A stretch of DNA of 33,986 nucleotides from Pseudanabaena sp. CAN_BIN31 (lineage in GTDB: Bacteria; Cyanobacteriota; Cyanobacteriia; Pseudanabaenales; Pseudanabaenaceae): positions 1 to 33,986 of the forward strand of contig JAJAZG010000324.1 of assembly GCA_026785865.1 (NCBI GenBank), given 5' to 3'. This document shows, one piece after another, positions 7,473 to 15,681 of this stretch (the stretch's first letter is position 1; each line of letters begins with the position of its first letter). The notes below the pieces were generated by a model. The model saw nothing but the letters and a program-made list of their open reading frames with translations. It was not told the DNA's origin and searched no databases. The position numbers were made by a program, and so were the translations under genes.

Positions 7473-7920
7473 ATAGAGCTTTGCGCTGAAGTAATTGGAT
7501 TGGTCTAAATGCTCTCAGCGCATTGTAGGATTGTGGGTAACGCTTGAAAATATAGCGTTCGTATTCGTACCAATCCATTTCTGCTTTTTCTGTATTGCAA
7601 TCCCAACAAATTACCCATAGATTTTTAAATTCCATTGATAGCCAAGGATATTTAGCGCGTGGTAGTTTGTGGTCAATTGTTCTGCCGTTATCTTGGTGAT
7701 AGCGCGTATCACAAATTGGGCAATGTGAATCTGAATGGTCTTTCACCCAGTCTTTACTCTCTTGTGTAGTTCCAAAGGCAGAATTTCCATCAACATAACG
7801 CCAATTTTCGTATTGTTGGTAGTTGTCAAAATTCTTTTCAGTGAGTTTGTGATAGCGATTTTTACCAATCTTATCAACAAGATCAAATAGTTCTTTTAGT
7901 GTTTTGTTTTCAAGATCCAT
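7471..7920 (-). CDS. Small HNH endonuclease closing the ParA-nuclease operon
   Basis: 149 residues. HNH core: CPIC (67-70), RTIDHKLPRAKYPWLS (80-95) with D83-H84, then CWDCN (105-109) and K112. The DHxLPxAKYPxLS signature closely resembles that of the Septu-like HNH at 3534-4400, which reads DHYLPKAKYPQLS. It is much shorter than that protein (149 against 288 residues) and consists of little more than the HNH domain plus a helical N-terminus. It lies 11 bases after the preceding gene of the operon. No HIP1 octamer is present. It is likely a DNA nuclease; its trigger or target is unknown. Confidence 0.82.
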   Translation of the reverse strand: MDLENKTLKELFDLVDKIGKNRYHKLTEKNFDNYQQYENWRYVDGNSAFGTTQESKDWVKDHSDSHCPICDTRYHQDNGRTIDHKLPRAKYPWLSMEFKNLWVICWDCNTEKAEMDWYEYERYIFKRYPQSYNALRAFRPIQLLQRKAL

Positions 7921-7931
7921 ATTTCTATTTA

Positions 7932-8360
7932 CTAAAACTTTTTATTTCTAGGTTTGGTTTGATATTTGTGAACAGCTTTATTTCCAAAATCAATCACCTC
8001 ATCTTCTGTGTCAGGAAAAGCTTGATCAATCTGCTCGTTAATTCTATTATTTACCTCTGCTAACTTTTGATTGTTGTCCGCGATCTCTTCTGGCGTGAGG
8101 TATTTATTGCCAATGCGATCAGCTTCTAGAAATAGCTCTCCAAGGCTTAAATCATTCAAGTAATCTTGCTCTTGGATTAATTCTTCTATTTTTTGATAGA
8201 GAAGAATAACTTTATCCCAGCCAACATTTTTATAGCCTGATTTTTTTAGCCATTGTTGATCAGGCTTGGTGAGTAAGACTCGATTTTTTGAGTTAGCAAG
8301 TTGTACCTCACGATAACTCATGGATCTAAACGTTCTTTTTTTGTTTTTCTGTTCAGACAT
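7932..8360 (-). CDS. Uncharacterised charged helical protein, 142 residues
   Basis: I do not recognise it. Starts at an ATG (8358-8360) 12 bases after the coiled-coil gene. Basic N-terminus MSEQKNKKRTFRSMSYREVQLANSK, a central helical segment WDKVILLYQKIEELIQEQDYLN, then an acidic/amphipathic region EIADNNQKLAEVNNRINEQIDQAF, and a basic tail KPRNKKF. There is no transmembrane segment or cysteine. Middle gene of a tight block with the coiled-coil and HNH genes, so it probably works with them. No HIP1 octamer is present. Confidence 0.7.
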   Translation of the reverse strand: MSEQKNKKRTFRSMSYREVQLANSKNRVLLTKPDQQWLKKSGYKNVGWDKVILLYQKIEELIQEQDYLNDLSLGELFLEADRIGNKYLTPEEIADNNQKLAEVNNRINEQIDQAFPDTEDEVIDFGNKAVHKYQTKPRNKKF

Positions 8361-8372
8361 AAATTTATTTTG

Positions 8373-8840
8373 TTAACCTTGTATAGTTTTAAAAAGTTTA
8401 GATACTGCTTTACGAATTTCGCTGTCTTCATATCGCAAAAGCTTGTCACCTTCAATTGTAATTTTCAGTCTAATTGCATCAACCAAGTTTTTTAAATTTC
8501 TATTTTCCTTTTCAAGTTGATCTTTGACCTCAATTAACTGTTCATTGTCTTGTGAAAGTTTCGTGTTTTGCGAGTTTAAAATCTTAGTTTCATTATGCAA
8601 ATTCTTATTTTCTTCGACCTTGAGTGTGATCTCTTTGGTCTTCCTTGTCACCATCCCTTTTTGAGCAGCTTGAAGATTTTGACGATTAATTAGTTCCTTC
8701 CCAGCAAACAAAGAGCTATATTTATAAACAGTAAGCTCATCAGGATTTTGACTAAAATCAAGCCCTTTTAATGCTCTTTCTGCATCCGCTTTTGTCCACC
8801 CCTCGCGGACAAATAAATTTATTGCCTCTGTCTTTTTCAC
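8373..8840 (-). CDS. Coiled-coil protein with a possible N-terminal UBA/SAP-like helix-turn, 155 residues
   Basis: Starts at GTG (8838-8840). The first 30 residues, AINLFVREGWTKADAERALKGLDF, look like a small three-helix unit, possibly DNA-binding; this is a guess. Residues about 70-125 form a clear coiled coil rich in N, K, E and L, with heptad-like spacing (VEENKNLHNETKILNSQNTK, then LEKENRNLKNL). It lies 12 bases upstream of the 142-residue gene and 96 bases downstream of the ParB-like gene. No named family is recognised. The coiled coil suggests dimerisation or a scaffold role. Confidence 0.7.
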   Translation of the reverse strand: MKKTEAINLFVREGWTKADAERALKGLDFSQNPDELTVYKYSSLFAGKELINRQNLQAAQKGMVTRKTKEITLKVEENKNLHNETKILNSQNTKLSQDNEQLIEVKDQLEKENRNLKNLVDAIRLKITIEGDKLLRYEDSEIRKAVSKLFKTIQG

Positions 8841-8874
8841 AAAAATTAATCTACCTTTCTTAAATATAGTAATC

Positions 8875-8916
8875 TTATTTGGCTTGTAATTTGACTTGTG
8901 AGTAGAGGCAATTCAT
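8875..8916 (-). other. Possible 13-codon leader ORF behind a near-perfect Shine-Dalgarno sequence
   Basis: On the minus strand AGGAGGTGAT, complementary to the 16S rRNA 3' end, stands six bases (counted from GGAGG) before an ATG at 8914-8916. It opens a frame encoding MNCLYSQVKLQAK and ends with TAA at 8875-8877. It lies between the ParB-like gene and the coiled-coil gene, in a 96-base gap, and has the best ribosome-binding site seen in this operon. It could be a leader peptide, a decayed gene start, or chance. Confidence 0.4.
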
Positions 8917-8936
8917 AAATCACCTCCTACTATTAA

Positions 8937-9824
8937 TTACCATTCGTTAATGATTTTTTGCATGGTCTTTTCGGCAAGTCCCTGAACATTGGCAATTATA
9001 TCTTTAGTTGATTCAAATTTTTGTCCTGATCGCTTTAATCTTTGTTCATGAATTGGTCGGGCAAATTTGCCGCTTTTTGATTGCAATAGCTTGCGCTCTA
9101 AATCAGCAAAGTTCATCGTATTCAAATCATTGAGAACTTGCAATGTCTTAGGATTATCCTCATCAACACCCTGTTTTTTAGAGGTAGTAGATCTCCCTAT
9201 TTTAGATTTATCTATTTTCTCCACTTTACTGGGTTTCTGAGGTTCTGGCTCTGGCGCGATAGGTGATACTGTCGGTTCAACAGATTTGTGAATAGTTGCA
9301 GGGGATAGTAATTGTTTGAAATCTAGTAGATGTGCGTCTAACTGCTGCGTCATTTGATCAATAATTGCTTGAAAACCAGAGCTTATTCGTTTCTCAATCG
9401 TACGTTCAATGGTGGCGGTAAGTTTCTGTTCTAAGCGAATAGAGATCGCCTGTTCTATGTGAGCTAAATCAAATTGTGGGATAGGCGGTGGTGTAATGCT
9501 TTCAACGATCGCAGGGACAGATAGCGATCGCAAAAATTGGTATTGTGCGAGAATAGTTGACTCTAAATTAGGTGGAACCACATAAGCCCGAATCGCCGTA
9601 AATTGATCGTCTATTTCTTGCGCTTTCATCGCTGCATAATATTCAAAATTCCCTTCCAAAATCTGAAATGAAATTGGTGAGATTTTGCGTAATAGAATTG
9701 GGCGAACTGTGTCGCCAGCTTGCAGAAATAAATTAGCAAGTTGCTCAATTTGACTTGGTTGGAATTGAGATAATTCTGGTGGTGTGATCGTATCAAGATC
9801 AATCGAAGATGTTAATAAACTCAT
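8937..9824 (-). CDS. ParB-like partition protein (degenerate N-terminal ParB domain)
   Basis: 295 residues. The N-terminus carries a ParB/Srx-like stretch: QIEQLANLFLQAGDTVRPIL, then SFQILEGNFEYYAAMKAQEID, where canonical ParB has the CTP-binding GERR box; here it is degenerate (EGNFEYYAA). The middle (about 110-175) is a helical region with IEQAISIRLEQKLTATIERTI, perhaps for dimerisation. A Pro/Glu/Lys-rich linker and a basic C-terminus follow. The ATG overlaps the ParA stop (ATGA at 9821-9824), the normal order for a parAB pair. It resembles plasmid-type ParB proteins more than the chromosomal type. Partition of an integrated or former plasmid, or a non-partition role, both remain possible. 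Confidence 0.7.
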   Translation of the reverse strand: MSLLTSSIDLDTITPPELSQFQPSQIEQLANLFLQAGDTVRPILLRKISPISFQILEGNFEYYAAMKAQEIDDQFTAIRAYVVPPNLESTILAQYQFLRSLSVPAIVESITPPPIPQFDLAHIEQAISIRLEQKLTATIERTIEKRISSGFQAIIDQMTQQLDAHLLDFKQLLSPATIHKSVEPTVSPIAPEPEPQKPSKVEKIDKSKIGRSTTSKKQGVDEDNPKTLQVLNDLNTMNFADLERKLLQSKSGKFARPIHEQRLKRSGQKFESTKDIIANVQGLAEKTMQKIINEW

Positions 9825-11218
9825 GAACGTAATCCTATTTTTTCAAGAATTTCATTAGCTAATTCTTCAAACTCGGCGGCTGACATCGAATCAGGCTTGA
9901 AGTCAAAGATTGACTTAGGATCGGGAATTTGCCGATCGCCTTCCATCACAAAATTATCGATCGCCCGTGACAAATCTTCGCGCTGAAAAATTCGAGTTTC
10001 TAATACTGGAAACCCATAACGATCTTGTACTACCTTCTCTTGTTTAGGTAGAGTTGCCTTAATGTAATTTGCATTAGTCAAGATTTTGGAAGGCAAAACT
10101 CCAAGAATATTGATCGGCGATCGGCTAATGAAACCACGAAATTCATCAATTTCTTCAATGAAATTTTTGACGTTGCGTAAACCCTCATTGGCAAAAGGCT
10201 TAAGGTCAGAGGGAATGATTAAATAATCACAGGCAATCAGCGCGATTTTGGCATATAGATTGAGGGATGGTGGCGTATCAATTAAAACCAGATCATAATT
10301 ATCTTTTACGAGTTCTAACTTCTTGACTAGCTGAAGTTTAGAACTTTCTTTGTCAATCAAGTTTGCTTCTTGCCAAATCAGATTGATATGAGCAGGAATA
10401 ACATCTACTTCAGGATAAGTAAAACTTCCTTTTAAAGCAATCTCAGGAATATAATTAGATTTGGGATAGAAGACGACATTATAGATATTGCTATCTTTGA
10501 GCGTGTCGTCTTCTTCGGTATCAAACTTCATTAGCCCTGCCGCATAGGTGGTATTTGCTTGACTATCGAGATCGATAATCAAAACCTTTAAACCCTTACG
10601 ACTCATTGCGGCAGCAAGATTAATTGTCGTTGTCGTTTTACCGACACCGCCTTTGTTGTGATAGATGGCGATCGTTTTCATGATTTTAGATGCTGGAGTT
10701 AGGAGCGATATACTTTTAGAAGCTGGATCGATGACATCAACCTGAATAGGAAGATTAATCAAAGGGATAGATTTATTTGTTTCAAGCCCCGCTAATTTAG
10801 CTCTGCCAATAATATCGCTAATTTTCTCGATTTTGTCAGTAATTTCTGAACCTTGACATTGAAAGGTCAGATCTAGGCGATCGCCCATCAGTTCATAAAT
10901 CCGAAAATCCTTGCCATTGGTCAAAACTCCATACATAACTTGCAGCTTGGTTAAATAACGAGTCAGCCGCCGCACATGAAAATTGAGATTTTGGTTAGGA
11001 TGTTTCGCCTCGATCACCACACAAGTTTTCGGTGCCGAATCTCTATTGCTCGAAAAAATTGGGCTAGTCAGGGCTAAGAAATCTAAACGAATGCTACCAA
11101 AGGCAACTTCTTGATGCCATTTGCTCGCGTCGTAACCAAGCGTAGGCAGGAGATACTGCACAATTAATTTACTTTCAACTTCGCTCTCATTACGGCAAAG
11201 CTTAGGATCGAATTTCAT
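9821..11218 (-). CDS. ParA/Soj-type ATPase fused to an N-terminal HsdR-like PD-(D/E)XK domain
   Basis: 465 residues with two parts. Residues 1-115 resemble the N-terminus of type I restriction R subunits (HSDR_N): NESEVESKLIVQYLLPTLGY (9-28), then RLDFLAL with D46, VVIEAKHPN with E70-x-K72, and MYGVLTNGKDFRIYEL (95-110). The D...ExK nuclease triad is intact. Residues 180-465 are ParA: MKTIAIYHNKGGVGKTTTTI with the deviant Walker A KGGVGKT (189-195), Walker A' LIIDLDSQAN (213-222) and Walker B DLVLIDTPPSL (309-319). The ParA part begins with its own Met180 in the typical MKTIAIYHNKGG form, which suggests fusion of two proteins or an internal start. First gene of a five-gene operon. The nuclease could act on the partitioned DNA or on invading DNA; neither is shown. 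Confidence 0.88.
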   Translation of the reverse strand: MKFDPKLCRNESEVESKLIVQYLLPTLGYDASKWHQEVAFGSIRLDFLALTSPIFSSNRDSAPKTCVVIEAKHPNQNLNFHVRRLTRYLTKLQVMYGVLTNGKDFRIYELMGDRLDLTFQCQGSEITDKIEKISDIIGRAKLAGLETNKSIPLINLPIQVDVIDPASKSISLLTPASKIMKTIAIYHNKGGVGKTTTTINLAAAMSRKGLKVLIIDLDSQANTTYAAGLMKFDTEEDDTLKDSNIYNVVFYPKSNYIPEIALKGSFTYPEVDVIPAHINLIWQEANLIDKESSKLQLVKKLELVKDNYDLVLIDTPPSLNLYAKIALIACDYLIIPSDLKPFANEGLRNVKNFIEEIDEFRGFISRSPINILGVLPSKILTNANYIKATLPKQEKVVQDRYGFPVLETRIFQREDLSRAIDNFVMEGDRQIPDPKSIFDFKPDSMSAAEFEELANEILEKIGLRS

Positions 11219-11274
11219 TACTACTGCATCTAATCTTCATTACATTCTAAGACTAAATGAAGCCAATTTCTAGA

Positions 11275-11330
11275 AAAAACAAAACATAAAAGGCTGTGGC
11301 GATCGCCGCAGCCTTTTATGTTTTGTTTTT
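11275..11330. terminator. Long palindrome after coaX (28-bp arms)
   Basis: Arms beginning AAAAACAAAACATAAAAGGC at 11275 pair with the mirror half ending at 11330; the centre is GGCGATCGCC, a HIP1 site, and the only imperfection is one T-G pair per side. It overlaps the last bases of the coaX frame and lies upstream of the parA gene. It probably ends coaX transcription. Confidence 0.75.
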
Positions 11331-12044
11331 AAAGCAACAAGCCCATATCCCCAAAAAAATTAAATATTGATCGAGTTGATGGATCGCATTAATCCCCAAT
11401 CCCCACGCTCTTAGCCGATCGCCATCACCGCCCGTCAAAATCACCTGACTATCAGGAAACTGCGATCGCCAATCATTTATATAAGATTGCAAACCCGCTA
11501 AAAGTAGATGCGCGACTCCGCCCTGAATGGCGCTAACCGTATCATTCGCCCATCGCGTTGGCAAAGTTTCAGGAATTGGCAGATCTGGTAAAGCCGCCGT
11601 ATTTTGATGTAAACAAGCAAACTGCGATCGCAAACCTGCCACGATCGCGCCACCAACTAAACTTTTATTCGCGTCAATGCCTGTCAAAGTTAGCGCCGTC
11701 CCCGCATCAATCACTAATACTGGATAGCCATAGATTTCTCCTGCACCAAATGCTGCCAAAGCGCGATCGACTCCCAGCGTGGCATACAAGCCTTGTAATG
11801 GCACATCGGGCGTTGTGATGATTTGAGTTTGCGTGAGACTATGCCAATAGGTGACGATATGGGGAACGACTGAGGCGATCGCAATCCGCTCAAAATGTCT
11901 CGAGGCAAGTTTTGTTTCTAAAATTTGCAGTTGCTCGTGCGTATATGCATATTCCTCAAGTATTTGGCGATCGCGCCCAAAAATAACTGCTTTAATTCTG
12001 GTATTGCCGATCGCGATCGCTAGTTGTGCTTGAGACTCGCTCAT
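11316..12044 (-). CDS. coaX: Type III pantothenate kinase
   Basis: 242 residues, the usual size. CoaX phosphorylates pantothenate in the first committed step of coenzyme A synthesis, with ATP and a monovalent cation. The phosphate-binding strand is AIAIGNTRIKAVIF, with IGNT in place of the usual DxGNT, a variation common in cyanobacterial sequences. GLYATLGVDRALAAFGA carries the catalytic GVDR aspartate, and VLVIDAGTALTLTGID is the second phosphate motif, followed by GGAIVAGLRSQFACL. It stands alone on the minus strand with several HIP1 sites in the gene, as expected of a core gene. Confidence 0.92.
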   Translation of the reverse strand: MSESQAQLAIAIGNTRIKAVIFGRDRQILEEYAYTHEQLQILETKLASRHFERIAIASVVPHIVTYWHSLTQTQIITTPDVPLQGLYATLGVDRALAAFGAGEIYGYPVLVIDAGTALTLTGIDANKSLVGGAIVAGLRSQFACLHQNTAALPDLPIPETLPTRWANDTVSAIQGGVAHLLLAGLQSYINDWRSQFPDSQVILTGGDGDRLRAWGLGINAIHQLDQYLIFLGIWACCFKNKT

Positions 12045-12151
12045 AGTAAGCTCTTTTTTGAAAAATGCTATATCAGATTAGAATAGGACGAGCGATCGAG
12101 AAATAATCTTAGATTATCGCTATCTCCGCCTATTTTTAAAACTTCTTAACA

Positions 12152-13036
12152 ATGGACTTCGAGCCAGCTTACAGCCGCTATCCCCTTGCCACGGTCAACC
12201 AACGACTCGGAGCGCTGATCATTGATTTATTGAGTTGTTGGTTTATATCAGAGTTGATCGAATCTCTGCTATCCCTTGACCGATCTAATCCTCTGCGCTT
12301 CGTCATATTTATGGTGACGTGGTTTATATTTCGGATATTTACCGCCGCACGCGGACAGGGACAGAGCTTCGGCAGGTGGCTAATGAGTATTCGCGTCATT
12401 GATGCTGAATATGGTAAAACTGCTGGATTTGCAGCTTTCTTTAAACGCGAGATTTTTGTATTCGTTTGCTCTTTGTTTTTGATTGAAACGATTACATCGA
12501 CGCTGATTGTGTTTGCATGGATTCCTTTTGCTGCTGATGCTGCTTTTGCGATCGTGGATAACGAAAAACGTCAAGCCTTTCACGATCGCATTAGTGGCAC
12601 AATCTCCATCCAAAGCCGTAAAGGATTTGCGATCGATCAAAAATTAGGCAAGCTTTTTAATCAAGCAGGGCAGCAAGCCACCAAGCTCTATCAAAGTCGG
12701 CAAGAGCAAGCTCCCGATGAATATGGCGCTCCACGTTCCAAACCCAAGCGCCGACCTCGTACAAAATCTCGACCACCTCAAGATTTCGACCGTGATGACG
12801 ATCGCAATTACGCCAGCCCCTATGCAGATCCTTACGCCGAACCCTTAGAAGATCTCTACAATTCAAATACTTCTAAGAGCGCTTACAAAGGTGATGTTAA
12901 CAACTTTGATAATTGGAACAAAGATGATGACCGTGATGATTATGGCGATCGCCCAAATCAAGATTTAGATCAAGAGCCATATCAAGATGAACCACCCGTT
13001 GGGCGATCGTCGGGTCGTCGTCCAAGGCGCAGATAA
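12152..13036 (+). CDS. RDD-family membrane protein with a long disordered tail
   Basis: 294 residues. The RDD domain covers about 10-155: VNQRLGALIIDLL supplies the R (18) and first D (25), and AFHDRISGT the second D (145). Three membrane segments are visible at roughly 19-40, 48-64 and 101-125. Residues 160-294 are hydrophilic and rich in D, R, P, Y and N, with PRSKPKRRPRTKSRPPQ and a basic end GRRPRRR, and look disordered and cytoplasmic. RDD proteins include transporters such as Na+/H+ exchangers and proteins of unknown function; no function is assigned here. It is divergent from coaX with a gap of 107 bases. A terminator follows the stop codon at once. Confidence 0.88.
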   Translation: MDFEPAYSRYPLATVNQRLGALIIDLLSCWFISELIESLLSLDRSNPLRFVIFMVTWFIFRIFTAARGQGQSFGRWLMSIRVIDAEYGKTAGFAAFFKREIFVFVCSLFLIETITSTLIVFAWIPFAADAAFAIVDNEKRQAFHDRISGTISIQSRKGFAIDQKLGKLFNQAGQQATKLYQSRQEQAPDEYGAPRSKPKRRPRTKSRPPQDFDRDDDRNYASPYADPYAEPLEDLYNSNTSKSAYKGDVNNFDNWNKDDDRDDYGDRPNQDLDQEPYQDEPPVGRSSGRRPRRR

Positions 13037-13069
13037 AAAAAGCTTGTAGCGTGTGCTACAAGCTTTTTT
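13036..13069. terminator. Bidirectional terminator between the RDD and TPR genes
   Basis: Perfect 15-base arms AAAAAAGCTTGTAGC (13036-13050) and GCTACAAGCTTTTTT (13055-13069) with loop GTGT. It begins at the last base of the RDD stop codon and precedes the end of the convergent TPR gene. Belongs to the AAAAAGCT palindrome group. Confidence 0.88.
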
Positions 13070-13076
13070 GTATAGC

Positions 13077-14972
13077 TTAAGATTCTCCTTGTCGATAACG
13101 ATTAATCAAATTTGGCAAATGGTCAAATCCATCTACACCAATTAGAGCGATTAAACGCGATCGCTGTTGTTGCAATAGATTCGTGAATCCCTCCGCGCCT
13201 AATTTACCTTGCAAAATTACCACCAAAGCCGCCGACTGTTGCCATAATTTACTATGACGCTGTTCTAGTAGATACATTCCCAAACAGGCGTGATAGGTTG
13301 CCATTTCTAATTGATTAAGTTGATAGAATGCTTCACCGAGATAGGCATGACTGAGCGCTTGTAAATCGCGATCGCCGATTTGTTGCGTTATTGCTAAGCC
13401 TCTCTCTAAAGCGATTTGCGCTTGACTTGGTTGCTCGATCGCCACATAAGCCGTCCCCAGACCGACCCAACAGAGCGCTTGATTTTGGAAATCATTCAGC
13501 TTCTCAGATAGCTTCTGTCCGCGTTCCAAATGAGCGATCGGAATTTCTAATTCTTCAGGTGTAATCGATTCCTGTTGTCGGGCGATCATCACCTCGCTGT
13601 AGCCCAAATTTGCCAGCGCATTCGCTTCCCCTTGTCGATCGCCACCTTGTCGCGCCAGAATCAATGCTCTCTGGGCTTGCGATTCACTGGTGCTAAAATC
13701 TTTTTGAATGAGACTAATCCGACTGAGATGATTGAGATTGGCAATTTCGCAGCGTTGATCGCCGACTTCACGGGCAAGATTTAGAGCTTCTTGATGCAGG
13801 GCGATCGCCTCTTGGTGATATCCCATCCAAGCTTTAGAATAGCCTAAAACTGTGAGGATTCGCGCCTTTTCGCCTGTGTTCTCAGCTTCCTTGAGCGGTT
13901 GATCGAGGTAGCTAATTGTTTCTCGAAAACTCTCACCTGAAAAGGAGGCAAATACACCACCATAAAGCGGAAAGTTTTCGCGCTGGGCAAAGGTTCGCAA
14001 GGTTTGTAAACTAATCCGAAAACAAATTTTTGCTAGAGATTGGCGATCGCGTTCTGATAATTGCGGCGCATTTTGGAAGCCACTACTAAGTTCACCCCAG
14101 ATCATCGCAAAGGCGACAAAGGTAGTCCCCGTCATATGTAGCCCTGCTTTTGCGTCATAGAGCTGTTGATCGAACCAGCGCACTAATCCATTTTGTAAAT
14201 ATCTCAATAGAATCGACAGTTCCACCCAAGCACTAATATCGATGCGACCTTGTGATTGCGCGATCGCTGCTGCTGATTGGTTGCTCGCCTGTGCTGCAAA
14301 TAGATCGCGAGGTAAGGGACTGGTCATCTGTTGCGCCCAACTATGCCATGGGCCAGTCACCTTAGAGCGTTCAAATCCCACTTGTCGCTGTGATGCGTAT
14401 AGCCAACTAACGAGGGAACCTTCCAAAATGTCGAAATCTGCTAAGCCGCGAGTGAGTCCGATCGCAAACTGACGCAGTATAAAAGCTTCCGAATCATCGG
14501 CTAAAGTCTCGGCTGATTTCTGCAATAATTCAGCTAGTAATTGAAGATGTTGGCGCTCAAAAACGGGCGAATGATTGGGGTCGAGAACTTGGGTTAAAGT
14601 CGCAAAACGCTCTTGAGGTTCGGCATTAAGAATAGTCTGCAATCCTCTATTACATGTATCTTGAAGTTGATAGTTTTTTTGCCACTGTTCCCATGCATCA
14701 TTGAGAATCTTCATGGCGCGGAGTTTCTGACTCGCTTTCGCCTGTTTCATTTCATCAGTTTGCGCCGCAAAATTTGCTTGCAGTAGTTGAGAATGTTCTT
14801 CCAAAGCCCGTTCAAATATCTCCCCTGTCCCCGTCTCTAAACTCTCACTGAGAATGCGATAGACATGTTCTTTTGATAGCAATTTGCCATTTTCGATATT
14901 GATAATGAGGCGATCAACAAAAATATTGTAGCGATCGCGAGTTGAGAGTGGTTTGCTGGCAGGATCTGACAT
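13077..14972 (-). CDS. TPR-repeat protein, 631 residues
   Basis: The C-terminal half (about 370-600) holds several tetratricopeptide repeats: ILTVLGYSKAWMGYHQEAIA, ANLNHLSRISLIQKDFSTSE, ANALANLGYSEVMIARQQES, ALCWVGLGTAYVAIEQPSQA and ALSHAYLGEAFYQLNQLEMA. The N-terminal 350 residues are helical with no recognised domain and mention no membrane segment. TPR solenoids bind partner proteins; the partner cannot be named. The start is the ATG at 14970-14972. Its 3' end meets the RDD gene across a shared terminator. Many cyanobacteria carry such large single-copy TPR proteins of unknown role. Confidence 0.85.
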   Translation of the reverse strand: MSDPASKPLSTRDRYNIFVDRLIINIENGKLLSKEHVYRILSESLETGTGEIFERALEEHSQLLQANFAAQTDEMKQAKASQKLRAMKILNDAWEQWQKNYQLQDTCNRGLQTILNAEPQERFATLTQVLDPNHSPVFERQHLQLLAELLQKSAETLADDSEAFILRQFAIGLTRGLADFDILEGSLVSWLYASQRQVGFERSKVTGPWHSWAQQMTSPLPRDLFAAQASNQSAAAIAQSQGRIDISAWVELSILLRYLQNGLVRWFDQQLYDAKAGLHMTGTTFVAFAMIWGELSSGFQNAPQLSERDRQSLAKICFRISLQTLRTFAQRENFPLYGGVFASFSGESFRETISYLDQPLKEAENTGEKARILTVLGYSKAWMGYHQEAIALHQEALNLAREVGDQRCEIANLNHLSRISLIQKDFSTSESQAQRALILARQGGDRQGEANALANLGYSEVMIARQQESITPEELEIPIAHLERGQKLSEKLNDFQNQALCWVGLGTAYVAIEQPSQAQIALERGLAITQQIGDRDLQALSHAYLGEAFYQLNQLEMATYHACLGMYLLEQRHSKLWQQSAALVVILQGKLGAEGFTNLLQQQRSRLIALIGVDGFDHLPNLINRYRQGES

Positions 14973-15091
14973 ATCGGTTTATGGGGTGGACATCTAAATG
15001 TATTGTATGGTTTTGCCAAGTCAGAATTAAATATGATAATTAGAATATTCTTATAAGCTACACTCATTTTACGATATCAGAAATATCTCAG

Positions 15092-15607
15092 CTATAAGCT
15101 ATTTTGGTAAACTACTCGCGCATCTAGACCAAGCCCCGATCGCATAATCACTTTTAAAACTTCGGCGCGATCGCGATCGGGATAGCCTTGAACCATGATG
15201 ATATTGCCGAAACGCGAAGGAATGATTTTTGCTGATAGAACGGCACTTCGCACTTGATTAAGAACTTGCTGATCTGAAGATGGAATTACGACCAAATAGG
15301 GAACCGTATCGATCGCTGCTGGTGGAACTAAAGCGGCTAGTTGGAGATTGGAAGGAATTGGGATCGCTTGGGCTGTAGGTATGATTGTGGGCGCGGTGGG
15401 AGTTGCAGGAATTATTTGTGGTGGTGGACCGCTAGGGATAAATTGCGATCGCGGTGGTGTAAAAGGCTGTGGTGGAATGACGAAAATCGGATCGCGATCA
15501 ATTAAAACTTCGTTTGGGTTTAATGGCTCGGCAAACATTGATGGCGCGATCGCCAAAACGATCATGCTTGTGGCGATCGCGCTGAAAAAACTAGGCTTAC
15601 ATCGCAT
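15092..15607 (-). CDS. Secreted proline-rich small protein with a C-terminal SPOR-like region
   Basis: 171 residues from the ATG at 15605-15607, which has AGAGGAA about eight bases upstream; an earlier in-frame TTG at 15628 is less likely. The N-terminus is a signal peptide: basic MRCKPSFF, hydrophobic IATSMIVLAIAPSMFA, then AEPLNP. A Pro/Ile-rich linker (about 30-95) follows, then a globular end with VPYLVVIPSSDQQVLNQVRS and NIIMVQGYPDRDRAEVLKVI, which has the strand-helix pattern of SPOR-type modules. It is probably periplasmic or envelope-associated. It has no recognised family name and may belong to a cyanobacteria-specific group. Confidence 0.75.
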   Translation of the reverse strand: MRCKPSFFSAIATSMIVLAIAPSMFAEPLNPNEVLIDRDPIFVIPPQPFTPPRSQFIPSGPPPQIIPATPTAPTIIPTAQAIPIPSNLQLAALVPPAAIDTVPYLVVIPSSDQQVLNQVRSAVLSAKIIPSRFGNIIMVQGYPDRDRAEVLKVIMRSGLGLDARVVYQNSL

Positions 15608-15650
15608 ACTGGAATTCCTCTTAACCAACAGAAAAACAAATAAAGAGTAA

Positions 15651-15679
15651 ATAAAAAAGGCGCAAACCGCCCTTTTTAT
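15651..15679 (-). terminator. Terminator after purM
   Basis: ATAAAAAAGGCG (15651-15662) and CGCCCTTTTTAT (15668-15679) form a 12-base stem with one mismatch and a short loop. It lies three bases beyond the purM stop and gives a T run when read in the purM direction. Confidence 0.7.
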
Positions 15680-15681
15680 CC

